Origin: an uncultured Eubacteriales bacterium
Lineage (GTDB): Bacteria > Bacillota > Clostridia > Christensenellales > Aristaeellaceae
DNA length: 34,355 nt
Direction: 5' to 3'
NCBI GenBank assembly: GCA_902761825.1
Contig: CACWLY010000005.1
Location: 1-34,355, forward strand
In this document: positions 6,662-14,604 of the stretch, piece after piece
How positions within the stretch are numbered: position 1 is the stretch's first letter
Layout: each line of letters begins with the position of its first letter
The notes under the pieces: generated by a model
What the model was told of the DNA's origin: nothing
The model's database searches: none
The model's input: only the letters and a program-made list of their open reading frames with translations
Position numbers and translations under genes: made by a program

Positions 6662-7876
6662 TTATTGGGGATCGGGAAGCTTATCGTAGCCGCCGTAAAG
6701 CGTCATGACTTCCGCGATCTGAGGATACGCGAATTCCGCCTTCCTGCGGTCCAGCACGCCGAACAGCTCGCCGTTTCCCTGGAACGCGTGATTGTCCCAT
6801 AATATGCACGGGATATTCCGCGCGCTGGCCGTCGCCGTATAGAAGGCCGTATAGTTTACCCGGTCCTGCAGGTTTCCGTTTTTATTGCGCGCGCCGAATT
6901 CGCCGATCACCACGGGGATCCCGTTCGTGATATACCGGCCGTAAAGCAGATTCATAAAGGATACGATATCCTGCGTATCGGACGGATGCTGATGGCTGAA
7001 CTGCTTCTTTCCGCCCTCCTGGAGCGCGAACGCGTACGGCGTATACGCGTGCACCGAAACGATCAGGCGATTGTCCGCGGTATCCTCCGGCAGCGCATAA
7101 TACTGGTTCAGCGCGCCGTCCGGCGAGGCGTCGTAGCCCGGCAGCATCAGATAGCGGTCCGCATTATTGCCTCCCGTGGCGCGAACGGTATCCACAAAAA
7201 GCTGATTCAGCTTGTTCAGGCATTCCGCCGCTTTTACGCATTCCCTCGCGGCCTTGTTGAAATACCATTCGTTGCTTGACCCCACAAGGCGCGGCTCGTT
7301 CATGGATTCAAAGATCAGATGCTCGTCGTAATCGCGGAAACGCTCCGCAAGCTGCTGCCATATGCAGGAAATATACTGCGCAGACTGCTCATAGTGCGCT
7401 TCGGCGGGTGAAAACTGGTCTTCATCGTGATGGATGTTCAGGATTACGTAAAAGCCCCGCTCCATCGCCCAATCGATCACCTGCTGGACGCGGGCAAGCC
7501 ACCTTTCGCTGATCCGGTAATCGTCGCCGGACACGTGATCATGCCACGATACGGGAATGCGCACCGTGGAATAGCCGGCGTCGCGCAGCGCGTCGAATAT
7601 TTCGGCTGTCGTTTTCACCCCGCACCAGGAGGTTTCCACCGTCATTTCATCGGCGTTTGCGTTCCAGTCGCCCTTGATGGCGTCGAATGTGTTTCCGAGA
7701 TTCCAGCCAACCCCCATTTTTTTCATAAACGTCATGGCCTCATTGTCGGGGATCGGCCTGCGCGCGATTGTCAGCGCGGGGATCGTGATTTCTTCCTGAG
7801 CCTGGCAGTTTGTAATACTGATCCCTCCGATCAATAGAATGGCAAGGAAAAGGCATACCGTGTTTTTCAGCTTCAT
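6662..7876 (-). CDS. Exported GH5 endo-glucanase, subfamily 4-like
   Basis: A 404-residue enzyme with an N-terminal signal peptide (MKLKNTVCLFLAILLIGG, probable cleavage after CQA). The (beta/alpha)8 barrel has the GH5 marks: GVGWNLGNTFDA (56-66), RIPVSWHDH, NIHHDE, acid/base E194 in MNEPR and nucleophile E326 in IGEFG. The WNLGNTFDA start is typical of GH5_4, which includes endo-xyloglucanases, beta-glucanases and broad cellulases. The start at 7876 is chosen because AAGAGGAGGAG stands just before it. An upstream ATG at 7912 lies inside the neighbouring esterase gene and would spoil the signal peptide. It is the only exported enzyme of this operon, so it likely makes the oligosaccharides the others finish. 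No binding module or anchor is visible. Confidence 0.9.
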   Translation of the reverse strand: MKLKNTVCLFLAILLIGGISITNCQAQEEITIPALTIARRPIPDNEAMTFMKKMGVGWNLGNTFDAIKGDWNANADEMTVETSWCGVKTTAEIFDALRDAGYSTVRIPVSWHDHVSGDDYRISERWLARVQQVIDWAMERGFYVILNIHHDEDQFSPAEAHYEQSAQYISCIWQQLAERFRDYDEHLIFESMNEPRLVGSSNEWYFNKAARECVKAAECLNKLNQLFVDTVRATGGNNADRYLMLPGYDASPDGALNQYYALPEDTADNRLIVSVHAYTPYAFALQEGGKKQFSHQHPSDTQDIVSFMNLLYGRYITNGIPVVIGEFGARNKNGNLQDRVNYTAFYTATASARNIPCILWDNHAFQGNGELFGVLDRRKAEFAYPQIAEVMTLYGGYDKLPDPQ

Positions 7877-7896
7877 TCGTCTCTCCTCCTCTTTGT

Positions 7897-8910
7897 TTAT
7901 GTTTCGCTCCATAATCCGCGCAGCGTTGCTTCGATCTGCGCGGCAGCCCGGCGATGAGCCGCCCTGCTTGGATGCTGCCGCGAGCCGACGTCGTCCATGC
8001 AGTCGTCAAGTCTCAAAAACAGGATATCGGGCTCTCCACTTTGCGTCAGATTGTCGACGGCGTCGCGGATGGGCTTTTCCACGTCATAGCCGCACAGACC
8101 GTAAGCCCAGATGACCGGCGCGCCTGGCTGACGCCGCCTGACCATCCGGATCAGTTCCTCGCAGCGCGCGGTCAGTTCTTTTTCCGCCGCTTCGCGGTCG
8201 GGTTCCTGTTTCAGCGCGTTGCCGTCGTTGGTTCCCAGATTGATAACGACCGCGTCGGCCTTCCGCCCGTCGAACGCGTACGGGATATCGCCGGCAGGGA
8301 TCGCGGCGCAGAGCTTTTCGTATACCGCGCCCAGCCGATGCGCTTCGATCGCGTCCCAGCTTTTCCACGCGCCCCAGCCGCTGAGCGCGATGACGCGCTT
8401 TTCGGCCTGCATATCTTCCGATACGAGCGTGGGGAACGCGGCGGCGTTGCAGAGCCAGGCCATGCGCCATTCCTCGGCGCCGCGCGGCCCCGCGCAGCCT
8501 TCGCCGACCGTAAGGCTGTCGCCGATAAACTCCAGCAGCTTCGCGCGCGCGGGCGCGGCCTTTATATCGCCGTCGCTTTCAATCGTATAGAACGCGATCG
8601 GCTTTTCCTCGTCCGGCGTCGGCTGCGAGTCCCGCAGGATCGTGACCTCGTGCGGAAAAGCGCGGTCCATCCCGTCCAATATGGGATAAGTCCGTTTTCC
8701 GGGAAGCATCGGGAAGCGCGCGACGGGCGAACCGTCCACCAGGACCGCGAGCCACGGAGCGTGCTCTACGGCAAAATGCTCCGCTTCCAGCGTTAGCTGC
8801 TTGCAGGCGGCCGTCAGACGTATCCCGGACCCGGACCACCACAGGCAGCAATGCGCCTCATTCTTATCGTATCTGCCGATGCGCAGACATTCCTGAGCGT
8901 TCATTTTCAT
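7897..8910 (-). CDS. CE2-type acetyl esterase
   Basis: About 337 residues. An N-terminal beta-sandwich (to about 125) precedes an SGNH hydrolase domain, the layout of carbohydrate esterase family 2. The nucleophile Ser is in FIGDSLTVGEG (about residue 132), GTND marks block III, and DDVGSRQHPSRAAH carries the catalytic His. CE2 enzymes remove acetyl groups, preferring the 6-O position, from xylans and mannans. There is no signal peptide. I start at the ATG at 8910, which follows the GH36 stop after one base (TGATATG); a TTG at 8919 would add three residues. It ends 20 bases before GH5. With the SASA enzyme it gives two different cytoplasmic esterases in one operon, as in the acetylated mannan system of Roseburia, which also uses two. 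Confidence 0.85.
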   Translation of the reverse strand: MKMNAQECLRIGRYDKNEAHCCLWWSGSGIRLTAACKQLTLEAEHFAVEHAPWLAVLVDGSPVARFPMLPGKRTYPILDGMDRAFPHEVTILRDSQPTPDEEKPIAFYTIESDGDIKAAPARAKLLEFIGDSLTVGEGCAGPRGAEEWRMAWLCNAAAFPTLVSEDMQAEKRVIALSGWGAWKSWDAIEAHRLGAVYEKLCAAIPAGDIPYAFDGRKADAVVINLGTNDGNALKQEPDREAAEKELTARCEELIRMVRRRQPGAPVIWAYGLCGYDVEKPIRDAVDNLTQSGEPDILFLRLDDCMDDVGSRQHPSRAAHRRAAAQIEATLRGLWSET

Positions 8911-8911
8911 A

Positions 8912-11083
8912 TCAATCAACCGCTTTCAGCGTTAACAGGAGCGAAGACGCGTCGCCCTGCCTGACCGCGCACAGGAGGCCGGAATACATGAGCTCGTCGC
9001 CTCCGAAGATTTCCCCGGTTTCCTCCGCCTGATAGCGGAGATCGGGATCCAGGCCTTGCAGCTTCACGAGAGCCGACGGTTCATTGGCCAGAGCCTCAGC
9101 GCGGACATATGTGAATACAGCCGAATGCTTGTCCTTCGATACCGCGATCCACGCCGTAGCATTGCCTTCAAAAGGAGATAAAAGCCTGTAAAACCGTCCG
9201 CCCAGGCGCGTCGTTTCGGTCCGGATGGCATAACGAACCTGCGTCTTCATCGCTTCCCGTTCCGCTTCAGTCAGCGCCCGGGGATCGAGCTCATAGCCGA
9301 AGCATCCGCCCAGGGCGACCGCGAAGCGGGTTTCGATGGGCGTGACGCGTCCGGTCTGATGGTTGGGCACTGCGCTCAAATGGCTGCCCATCGTGGAAGC
9401 GGGCAGGAAATAGCTTGTTCCGTATTGAATCTGGCAGCGGCAGAGCGCGTCCGTATTGTCCGAGCACCAGAACTGCGGCACGTAATACAGCATGCCGGGA
9501 TCAAACCTGCCGCCGCCTGACGCGCACCCCTCGAACAGCACGTCCGGGAAATCGCGTACCAGGCGATCCATGACGGCGTATAAGCCCAGAATATAACGGT
9601 GCGGAAGCTCCTTCTGACGTTCCGCGGGCAATGCGGCGGAACCGATATTGGAGAAATTGCGGTTCATATCCCATTTGAGATAGGACGCGCCGCTTTCTTT
9701 CAGCGTATCGGCGACCGCCTGATACATGAATTGCTGAACGTCTTCCCTGCTCAGGTCGAGTACCAGCTGATTGCGTCCCGTGATCGGCGTTCTGCCCGCG
9801 ATATGGATCGCCCAATCGGGATGCTGCCGGTAGAGATCGCTGTCGGGAGAAATCATTTCAGGCTCCATCCAGATCCCGAACTGCAGCCCGAGCGCCCGCA
9901 CGCCGTCGGCAAGATGGGCAAGCCCGCTGGGGAGCTTCTTTCTGTCAACCGTCCAGTCTCCGAGCGACGTGGTGTCATCGTCGCGGCGGCCGAACCAGCC
10001 GTCGTCCATGACAAACAGCTCAACGCCGGCTTCGGCGGCTGATTTTGCAATGCCAAGCAGCTTTTCTTCATCAAAGGCAAAATACGCGGCTTCCCAGCTG
10101 TTGAGCAGCACGGGACGGTGACGATGGACCCAGCGCTGCGGCAGCAGATGCTTTTCCCATAGCGAATGGAACTGCCTGCTCATATCCCCCAGGCCCTGAT
10201 TCGTATACACGATCACGGCTTCGGGCGTCTGGAAAGCTTCGCCCGGTTCCAACAGCCAGGAAAAATCTGCTCCGTTGATCCCGAGCATAACGCGCGGGGC
10301 ATGGTATTGATATACGGAAGCCTGCGCGGCGAAATTCCCGCTGTACACGAGCGCCATGCCGATCGTTTCGCCCGCCTGTTCATCCGTCCGCGGACGGGCC
10401 AGCGCGATAAAGGGCGACTGCTGCAGGCCGCTCGCGCCGCACTGGGTGGATACGCCCTGGATGCCCGGCATCAGGGGGCGGCGATACGCCGTGCGCTCCC
10501 GCGCCCACGCGCCGTTCAGCGTGATCAGGTCCCACTTGTCGTCCGGCAGGTCCATCGACACGCTCATGGCCTTATTCAGCCGGATGCGGGAAGCGCCGTT
10601 GTTGATGATCCTTGCGCTGCGCGCGATCACGTCGCAGTCCTCAAAGACCGTATAGAGCAATTCGACCCGCACGTTGGTCAGCGGATCGGCGCACGCGATC
10701 CGAAGCGTTCTGCAATTGTCGCCGAAGGTTGCGGGCAAGCCCTGCAGAGAGGGTTTTCCTTCGGTTATTTCGGCGCTCTCAAAGCGCAGGTCGACGGCGA
10801 CGGTCCCGTCCGCGTTTTCGACCGAAAGCGCTCCTTCCCGCTGATCGCCGAGCCCGAACGCGGGATATTCCTGCGGAAGCCGGTCCAGTCCGCAGTTCTG
10901 AACCGTAAAGTTTTTGGTATCTCCCGAGCCGTGATGACGAAGCACGGGATCGGCGTTTATGCGATTGAGCCGACGTCCCAGATATATGTGCGCCGTCTGC
11001 TGATCGGGCATGATCCCGATAACATAGCTGATATGATCGTTCCGCAGATGATACAGATTTTTTTCCCGTAAGATTTCCACCAT
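8912..11083 (-). CDS. GH36 alpha-galactosidase
   Basis: A 723-residue alpha-galactosidase of the large bacterial GH36 type. In order: N-terminal beta-supersandwich (to about 320), the barrel with LLNSWEA, MDDGWFGRRDDD, FGIWMEPEM and KWDMNR, then EGCASGGGRFD and a C-terminal beta domain. The nucleophile is D472 and the acid/base D542; the 70-residue spacing equals that of the Geobacillus enzyme (D478/D548). No signal peptide, so it trims alpha-galactose from imported galactomannan or raffinose-type sugars in the cytoplasm. ATG 11083 has GAAGGAG upstream. It sits between GH31 and the CE2 esterase in the operon. Confidence 0.95.
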   Translation of the reverse strand: MVEILREKNLYHLRNDHISYVIGIMPDQQTAHIYLGRRLNRINADPVLRHHGSGDTKNFTVQNCGLDRLPQEYPAFGLGDQREGALSVENADGTVAVDLRFESAEITEGKPSLQGLPATFGDNCRTLRIACADPLTNVRVELLYTVFEDCDVIARSARIINNGASRIRLNKAMSVSMDLPDDKWDLITLNGAWARERTAYRRPLMPGIQGVSTQCGASGLQQSPFIALARPRTDEQAGETIGMALVYSGNFAAQASVYQYHAPRVMLGINGADFSWLLEPGEAFQTPEAVIVYTNQGLGDMSRQFHSLWEKHLLPQRWVHRHRPVLLNSWEAAYFAFDEEKLLGIAKSAAEAGVELFVMDDGWFGRRDDDTTSLGDWTVDRKKLPSGLAHLADGVRALGLQFGIWMEPEMISPDSDLYRQHPDWAIHIAGRTPITGRNQLVLDLSREDVQQFMYQAVADTLKESGASYLKWDMNRNFSNIGSAALPAERQKELPHRYILGLYAVMDRLVRDFPDVLFEGCASGGGRFDPGMLYYVPQFWCSDNTDALCRCQIQYGTSYFLPASTMGSHLSAVPNHQTGRVTPIETRFAVALGGCFGYELDPRALTEAEREAMKTQVRYAIRTETTRLGGRFYRLLSPFEGNATAWIAVSKDKHSAVFTYVRAEALANEPSALVKLQGLDPDLRYQAEETGEIFGGDELMYSGLLCAVRQGDASSLLLTLKAVD

Positions 11084-11116
11084 TTGGGTATTTCTCCTTC
11101 CGCGCTTTTCTTTTGA

Positions 11117-13156
11117 TCAGCCCTGCCGCTTTTCTTCGATACGCCTGAATACCGGAATGCTGTCCAGCGGCGCTTCCGCGCGAACGGTGAATCCGCCCTC
11201 GAGCACCTTTCCGTTTCTAATATCCTGCCACAAGCCCTTCGGCAGGTACACGTCGCGCGCGCGCGCGCCCGATTGCAGGATCGGCGCAACCAGATAATCG
11301 GGGCCGAACATATACTGATCGGACAGCGTCCAGCACTTTTCATCCTTCGGGAATTCATAGAACATGGCGCGAAGCAGCGGGGAGCCGTTTTCGTGCGCTT
11401 CTGTGAATATCTGCTTCAGATAGGGCTTCAGGGATTTGCGCAACTCGTAATGCTTCCGCATGATCTCGTATACATCCTGCCCATAGCTCCACATTTCGTT
11501 GTCCTGACCGGTATGAAGATATCCGCCGCCCCAATCCCTGTCGTCCAGAGCGGGAATGGTAAACGGCTCGCGGTCGCCGTGAAGGCGCATGACGGGCTGG
11601 AATACGGCCCATTCATACCAGCGGATCAGCAGCTCCTTGAAGTCGGGATCGAATACGTTGCCTTCCATGAATCCGCCGATATCGGTATTCCACCACGGAA
11701 TGCCCGCCAATCCGATGTTCAGTCCCGCCTGCACCTGATCGCGCAGGCTTTCCCAGGTGCTTGGAACGTCGCCGCTCCACAGCACATTGCCGTATTTCTG
11801 GCTTCCGGCCCATCCGCTGCGCAGGAGATTGACCGCTTTCGCGTTGCCGAGCGCAATCTCATGATCGAAGAAAGTGCGGCTGTACCACTGCGGATAGATA
11901 TTGCTGCACTCGAGCGCCGGGCCGATATAATAGCGGAAATTGTCAAAATCGTACTTCGTCAGGTCGGGTTCGGAATTGTCCAGCCAGAAAAAGTCGATCC
12001 CCAGATCGTAATAATGCTCCTTGCATTTTTCCCAGACATAACGGCGGGTTTCCGGATTGGTCGGATCGATCTGCACGCAGTCTCCCTGGAAATCGTAGGT
12101 CTGCATCGCGCCGCGCTCCGTGCGCATCAGCAATCCGCGTTCGGCCATTTCATAGAAGTTTTCGCTTCGGCGATCCACGGAAGGCCACACGCTGACCATC
12201 ACCTTGATCCCCATGCTGTGCAGTTCTTCGATCATCGCCTTGGGATCGGGCCAGTATTTTTCGTCGAATTTCCAGTCGCCCTGCACGGTCCAGTGGAAAA
12301 AGTCAATCACGATCACATCGAGCTGGATGCCAAGCTCGTTATATTTTCTGGCGACGTTCAGCACTTCCTCCTGGGTGCGGTAGCGTAGCTTGCACTGCCA
12401 GAAGCCCATCGCGTCCTCGCGCATCATGGGCGCGCGGCCGGTCGCTCTGGTATAATTGCGCAAAAGCCCCTTGGGATCATCGGCGGCGGTGATCCAGTAA
12501 TCCATATCCTTGCAGGCGGCCGCTTCCCATTCGGTCAGGTTTTTGCCGAAGGAAACCTTTCCGACAGCCGGATTGTTCCACAGCAGTCCGTAACCGAGGC
12601 TGGACACCATAAAGGGCACGGTCGTCTGGCTGTTTTTCTGCGTCAGTTCGAGCACGCAGCCCTTCAGATCCATATAGGGTTGCTGGTACTGCCCCATGCC
12701 GAATATCATTTCGCCATCGTTCGGCTCAAAACGGACGGTCAGCCGATAATCGCCCGCCGTATAGGGCATCCATTCCCTGTTTACGATTTTCAGGCAATGG
12801 CTTTCCTTTGTGATCGATCCGCCGTAATTGCGAAAATACTCCCGCAGGATCTTTGCGCCGTCCCGGTAAAAGGTGACGACCCCGCCGTAATTGACCTCGG
12901 CGGTAAGCCTGCCGTTCGTGATGCGGGCGGCGGGCGTCCTGTGCATCTCTCCGTCTCCCTCGCGCTGCTCCTGATCAAAGAGCTCAATTTGAGCGCTCAC
13001 GGATTCGACCGGCTCGGTCAGCGCCCAGTCCTGCCCGCAGAAATCCGGGAACATGGTGGCGCGCACGCGCAGCGCGTCCTTTCCCCACGGTTCGATGCGA
13101 AGGGTTTCCCCCTGCCGTTTGCATATCAGCGCGCCGTTTTCCTGAACAAAACGCAT
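11117..13156 (-). CDS. GH31 alpha-xylosidase-like enzyme
   Basis: A 679-residue GH31 enzyme and first gene of the operon. The catalytic nucleophile is D393 in FFWLDNSEPD and the acid/base D463 in WSGDVPSTW. The sequence MGQYQQPYMDLKG with SSLGYGLLWNNP before the barrel resembles xyloglucan alpha-xylosidases more than starch glucosidases. Order: N-terminal beta-sandwich (about 1-235), (beta/alpha)8 barrel (about 245-570), then proximal and distal C-terminal beta domains. It lacks the added PA14 domain seen in some xyloglucan enzymes and has no signal peptide, so it should act on imported oligosaccharides. ATG 13156 has GAAGGAG upstream, about 40 bases after the -10 box. Alpha-xylosidase activity is inferred; other GH31 activities remain possible. 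Confidence 0.88.
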   Translation of the reverse strand: MRFVQENGALICKRQGETLRIEPWGKDALRVRATMFPDFCGQDWALTEPVESVSAQIELFDQEQREGDGEMHRTPAARITNGRLTAEVNYGGVVTFYRDGAKILREYFRNYGGSITKESHCLKIVNREWMPYTAGDYRLTVRFEPNDGEMIFGMGQYQQPYMDLKGCVLELTQKNSQTTVPFMVSSLGYGLLWNNPAVGKVSFGKNLTEWEAAACKDMDYWITAADDPKGLLRNYTRATGRAPMMREDAMGFWQCKLRYRTQEEVLNVARKYNELGIQLDVIVIDFFHWTVQGDWKFDEKYWPDPKAMIEELHSMGIKVMVSVWPSVDRRSENFYEMAERGLLMRTERGAMQTYDFQGDCVQIDPTNPETRRYVWEKCKEHYYDLGIDFFWLDNSEPDLTKYDFDNFRYYIGPALECSNIYPQWYSRTFFDHEIALGNAKAVNLLRSGWAGSQKYGNVLWSGDVPSTWESLRDQVQAGLNIGLAGIPWWNTDIGGFMEGNVFDPDFKELLIRWYEWAVFQPVMRLHGDREPFTIPALDDRDWGGGYLHTGQDNEMWSYGQDVYEIMRKHYELRKSLKPYLKQIFTEAHENGSPLLRAMFYEFPKDEKCWTLSDQYMFGPDYLVAPILQSGARARDVYLPKGLWQDIRNGKVLEGGFTVRAEAPLDSIPVFRRIEEKRQG

Positions 13157-13195
13157 TTTTCAGTCTCCTTCAGCTAAAGGATGAATATAGATATC

Positions 13196-13224
13196 ATTAT
13201 ATAGTAGTTCAGCCATGTCCGCAA
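13196..13224 (-). promoter_or_regulatory. Promoter of the hemicellulose enzyme operon
   Basis: Minus strand: TTGCGG, 17 bases, TATAAT. The predicted transcript starts about 33 bases before the GH31 ATG. All seven genes to GH127 follow with gaps of about 33 bases or less and no internal terminator, so one transcript is likely. No operator of clear symmetry was seen here. Confidence 0.8.
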
Positions 13225-13262
13225 GCGAAAAACCTGCTTTTCCGCCGCTTTTATTTTCACGG

Positions 13263-13290
13263 AAAAAGGCTGCCGGAAAACCGGCAGCCC
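13263..13290 (-). terminator. Intrinsic terminator after GH10
   Basis: On the minus strand GGCTGCCGG-TTTT-CCGGCAGCC is followed by TTTTT. It lies just after the GH10 stop and separates the transport block from the enzyme operon promoter. Confidence 0.9.
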
Positions 13291-13297
13291 GCAAGGA

Positions 13298-14503
13298 TCA
13301 TTGCTTCAGCGCTTCATACACTTTGACAAACGCGTCTTTGTAATTCAGTTTTTCGTCGATCAGTCCGCCGTACGGGCTGTTCAGATTATAGACGTAGTTG
13401 CCTTTGGGAACGTTGGGATAATCGGTAAGCCCCCAAATCGCCACGCAGTTCAGCGGGTTCTCTGTTCCGTTGTACAGGCTCATGAACATCTTGAACAGCT
13501 TCGCGTAGTATTCCGCGTGCTTCGGCGCCTGTGCCTTTTCAAAATTCCGAACGGCCATTTCGGTGATCTGCACGTCGAGGCCGGCCGCCTCATAGTCGAG
13601 AATGGCTTTTTTGATCATGCCGATATGGCTGTCCACCAGGCAGCCCTGCTGCGTACCGTATCCGCCGATATACCCCTGCATCCCGATGCCGTCCATCAGC
13701 TTGCGCGGGTTGCCCTGATCATCCTTCGCGAAGGAATTCACGCTTGCCGCCAGCTTCAGCATAGCCTGCGCTTTATCGGTGAAATAGGCGTTATAATCGT
13801 TATAGTACAGCTTGATATCCGCTCCGAGGGATTCCACGGTATTCCTCGCGTACAGGAAGGACAGCGCGACGTAATCATCGCCCATATACTTGAGGAACAG
13901 GTTATCGTTCCCGCTCCGCTTTGTGCGCAGATGCCTTAGATCGCCCGCCTTGTATTCGCCCGCGTTATCGCCGACCGCTTCGTTTACGACATCCCAGCAA
14001 TACACGACGCCGGGGAATTTCTCCTCGAAATGCGTAATGACCTGCTGGATGTAGAATTCCGTGCGCTTTTTGATCGTTTCCTGATCGGCGTAGGGCTTCT
14101 TGCTGTCGTATCCCTCATGGAAATACCAGTCGCACATATACGCGTCCCATACCAGCACATGTCCGCGCACGCCAAGCCCGTTCTGCTGTGCCCAGGCGAC
14201 CATCTGATCGGCCATGGAATAATTCATCACCGGCATTCCGTCGGCGGATCTGCGGGACTTTTGTTCATCCAGCAGCGTATAGGCTTTCATTTCGTTCGTC
14301 ATGGTCACGCTGTTGAAGTGCGTTTTCAGTACGTTCAGATATTTCTTGTCGCGCATCTGATTGTAGGAAAGGCAGCTGCCCAGCTTGAAGCCGTAATTGG
14401 CAGCCAGATTGCACAGGCTTTCATACTCGTCTTCCGCGGAAGCGGAGCAGGCGCAGCCAAGCAGCATAGACAAAAGCATGATGATCGCTATTACCTTCTT
14501 CAT
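13298..14503 (-). CDS. GH10 endo-beta-1,4-xylanase, lipoprotein
   Basis: A 401-residue xylanase. It starts with a lipoprotein signal: MKKVIAIIMLLSML then lipobox LLGC with C17 as the likely lipidated Cys, so it is anchored on the outer face of the membrane. The catalytic domain fills the rest and has acid/base E175 in WDVVNEAV and nucleophile E315 in QITEMAV, with GHVLVW and YYNDYNAY as further GH10 marks. The start at 14503 is preferred (GGGAG eight bases upstream) over the ATG at 14518, which has no ribosome site and would push the signal inward. No binding module. It follows the solute-binding protein gene, so hydrolysis and capture may be coupled. Confidence 0.93.
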   Translation of the reverse strand: MKKVIAIIMLLSMLLGCACSASAEDEYESLCNLAANYGFKLGSCLSYNQMRDKKYLNVLKTHFNSVTMTNEMKAYTLLDEQKSRRSADGMPVMNYSMADQMVAWAQQNGLGVRGHVLVWDAYMCDWYFHEGYDSKKPYADQETIKKRTEFYIQQVITHFEEKFPGVVYCWDVVNEAVGDNAGEYKAGDLRHLRTKRSGNDNLFLKYMGDDYVALSFLYARNTVESLGADIKLYYNDYNAYFTDKAQAMLKLAASVNSFAKDDQGNPRKLMDGIGMQGYIGGYGTQQGCLVDSHIGMIKKAILDYEAAGLDVQITEMAVRNFEKAQAPKHAEYYAKLFKMFMSLYNGTENPLNCVAIWGLTDYPNVPKGNYVYNLNSPYGGLIDEKLNYKDAFVKVYEALKQ

Positions 14504-14536
14504 CTGTCGTTCTCCCATCGATTTTGGATACAGGAA

Positions 14537-14568
14537 AAGCGGAGAAATCTTTGCAAACTTCTCCGCTT
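14537..14568 (-). terminator. Hairpin between the binding protein and GH10
   Basis: The 10-bp arms AAGCGGAGAA and TTCTCCGCTT pair on the minus strand and are followed by TTCC rather than a long T-run. This fits a leaky terminator or mRNA-stability hairpin that would let the abundant binding protein exceed the xylanase. A second small inverted repeat (CAGGAA-AGA-TTCCTG) lies at 14582-14596. I see no good promoter for GH10 itself. Confidence 0.55.
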
Positions 14569-14604
14569 CCCTTTACCTATACAGGAAAGATTCCTGCGTT
14601 CGGC

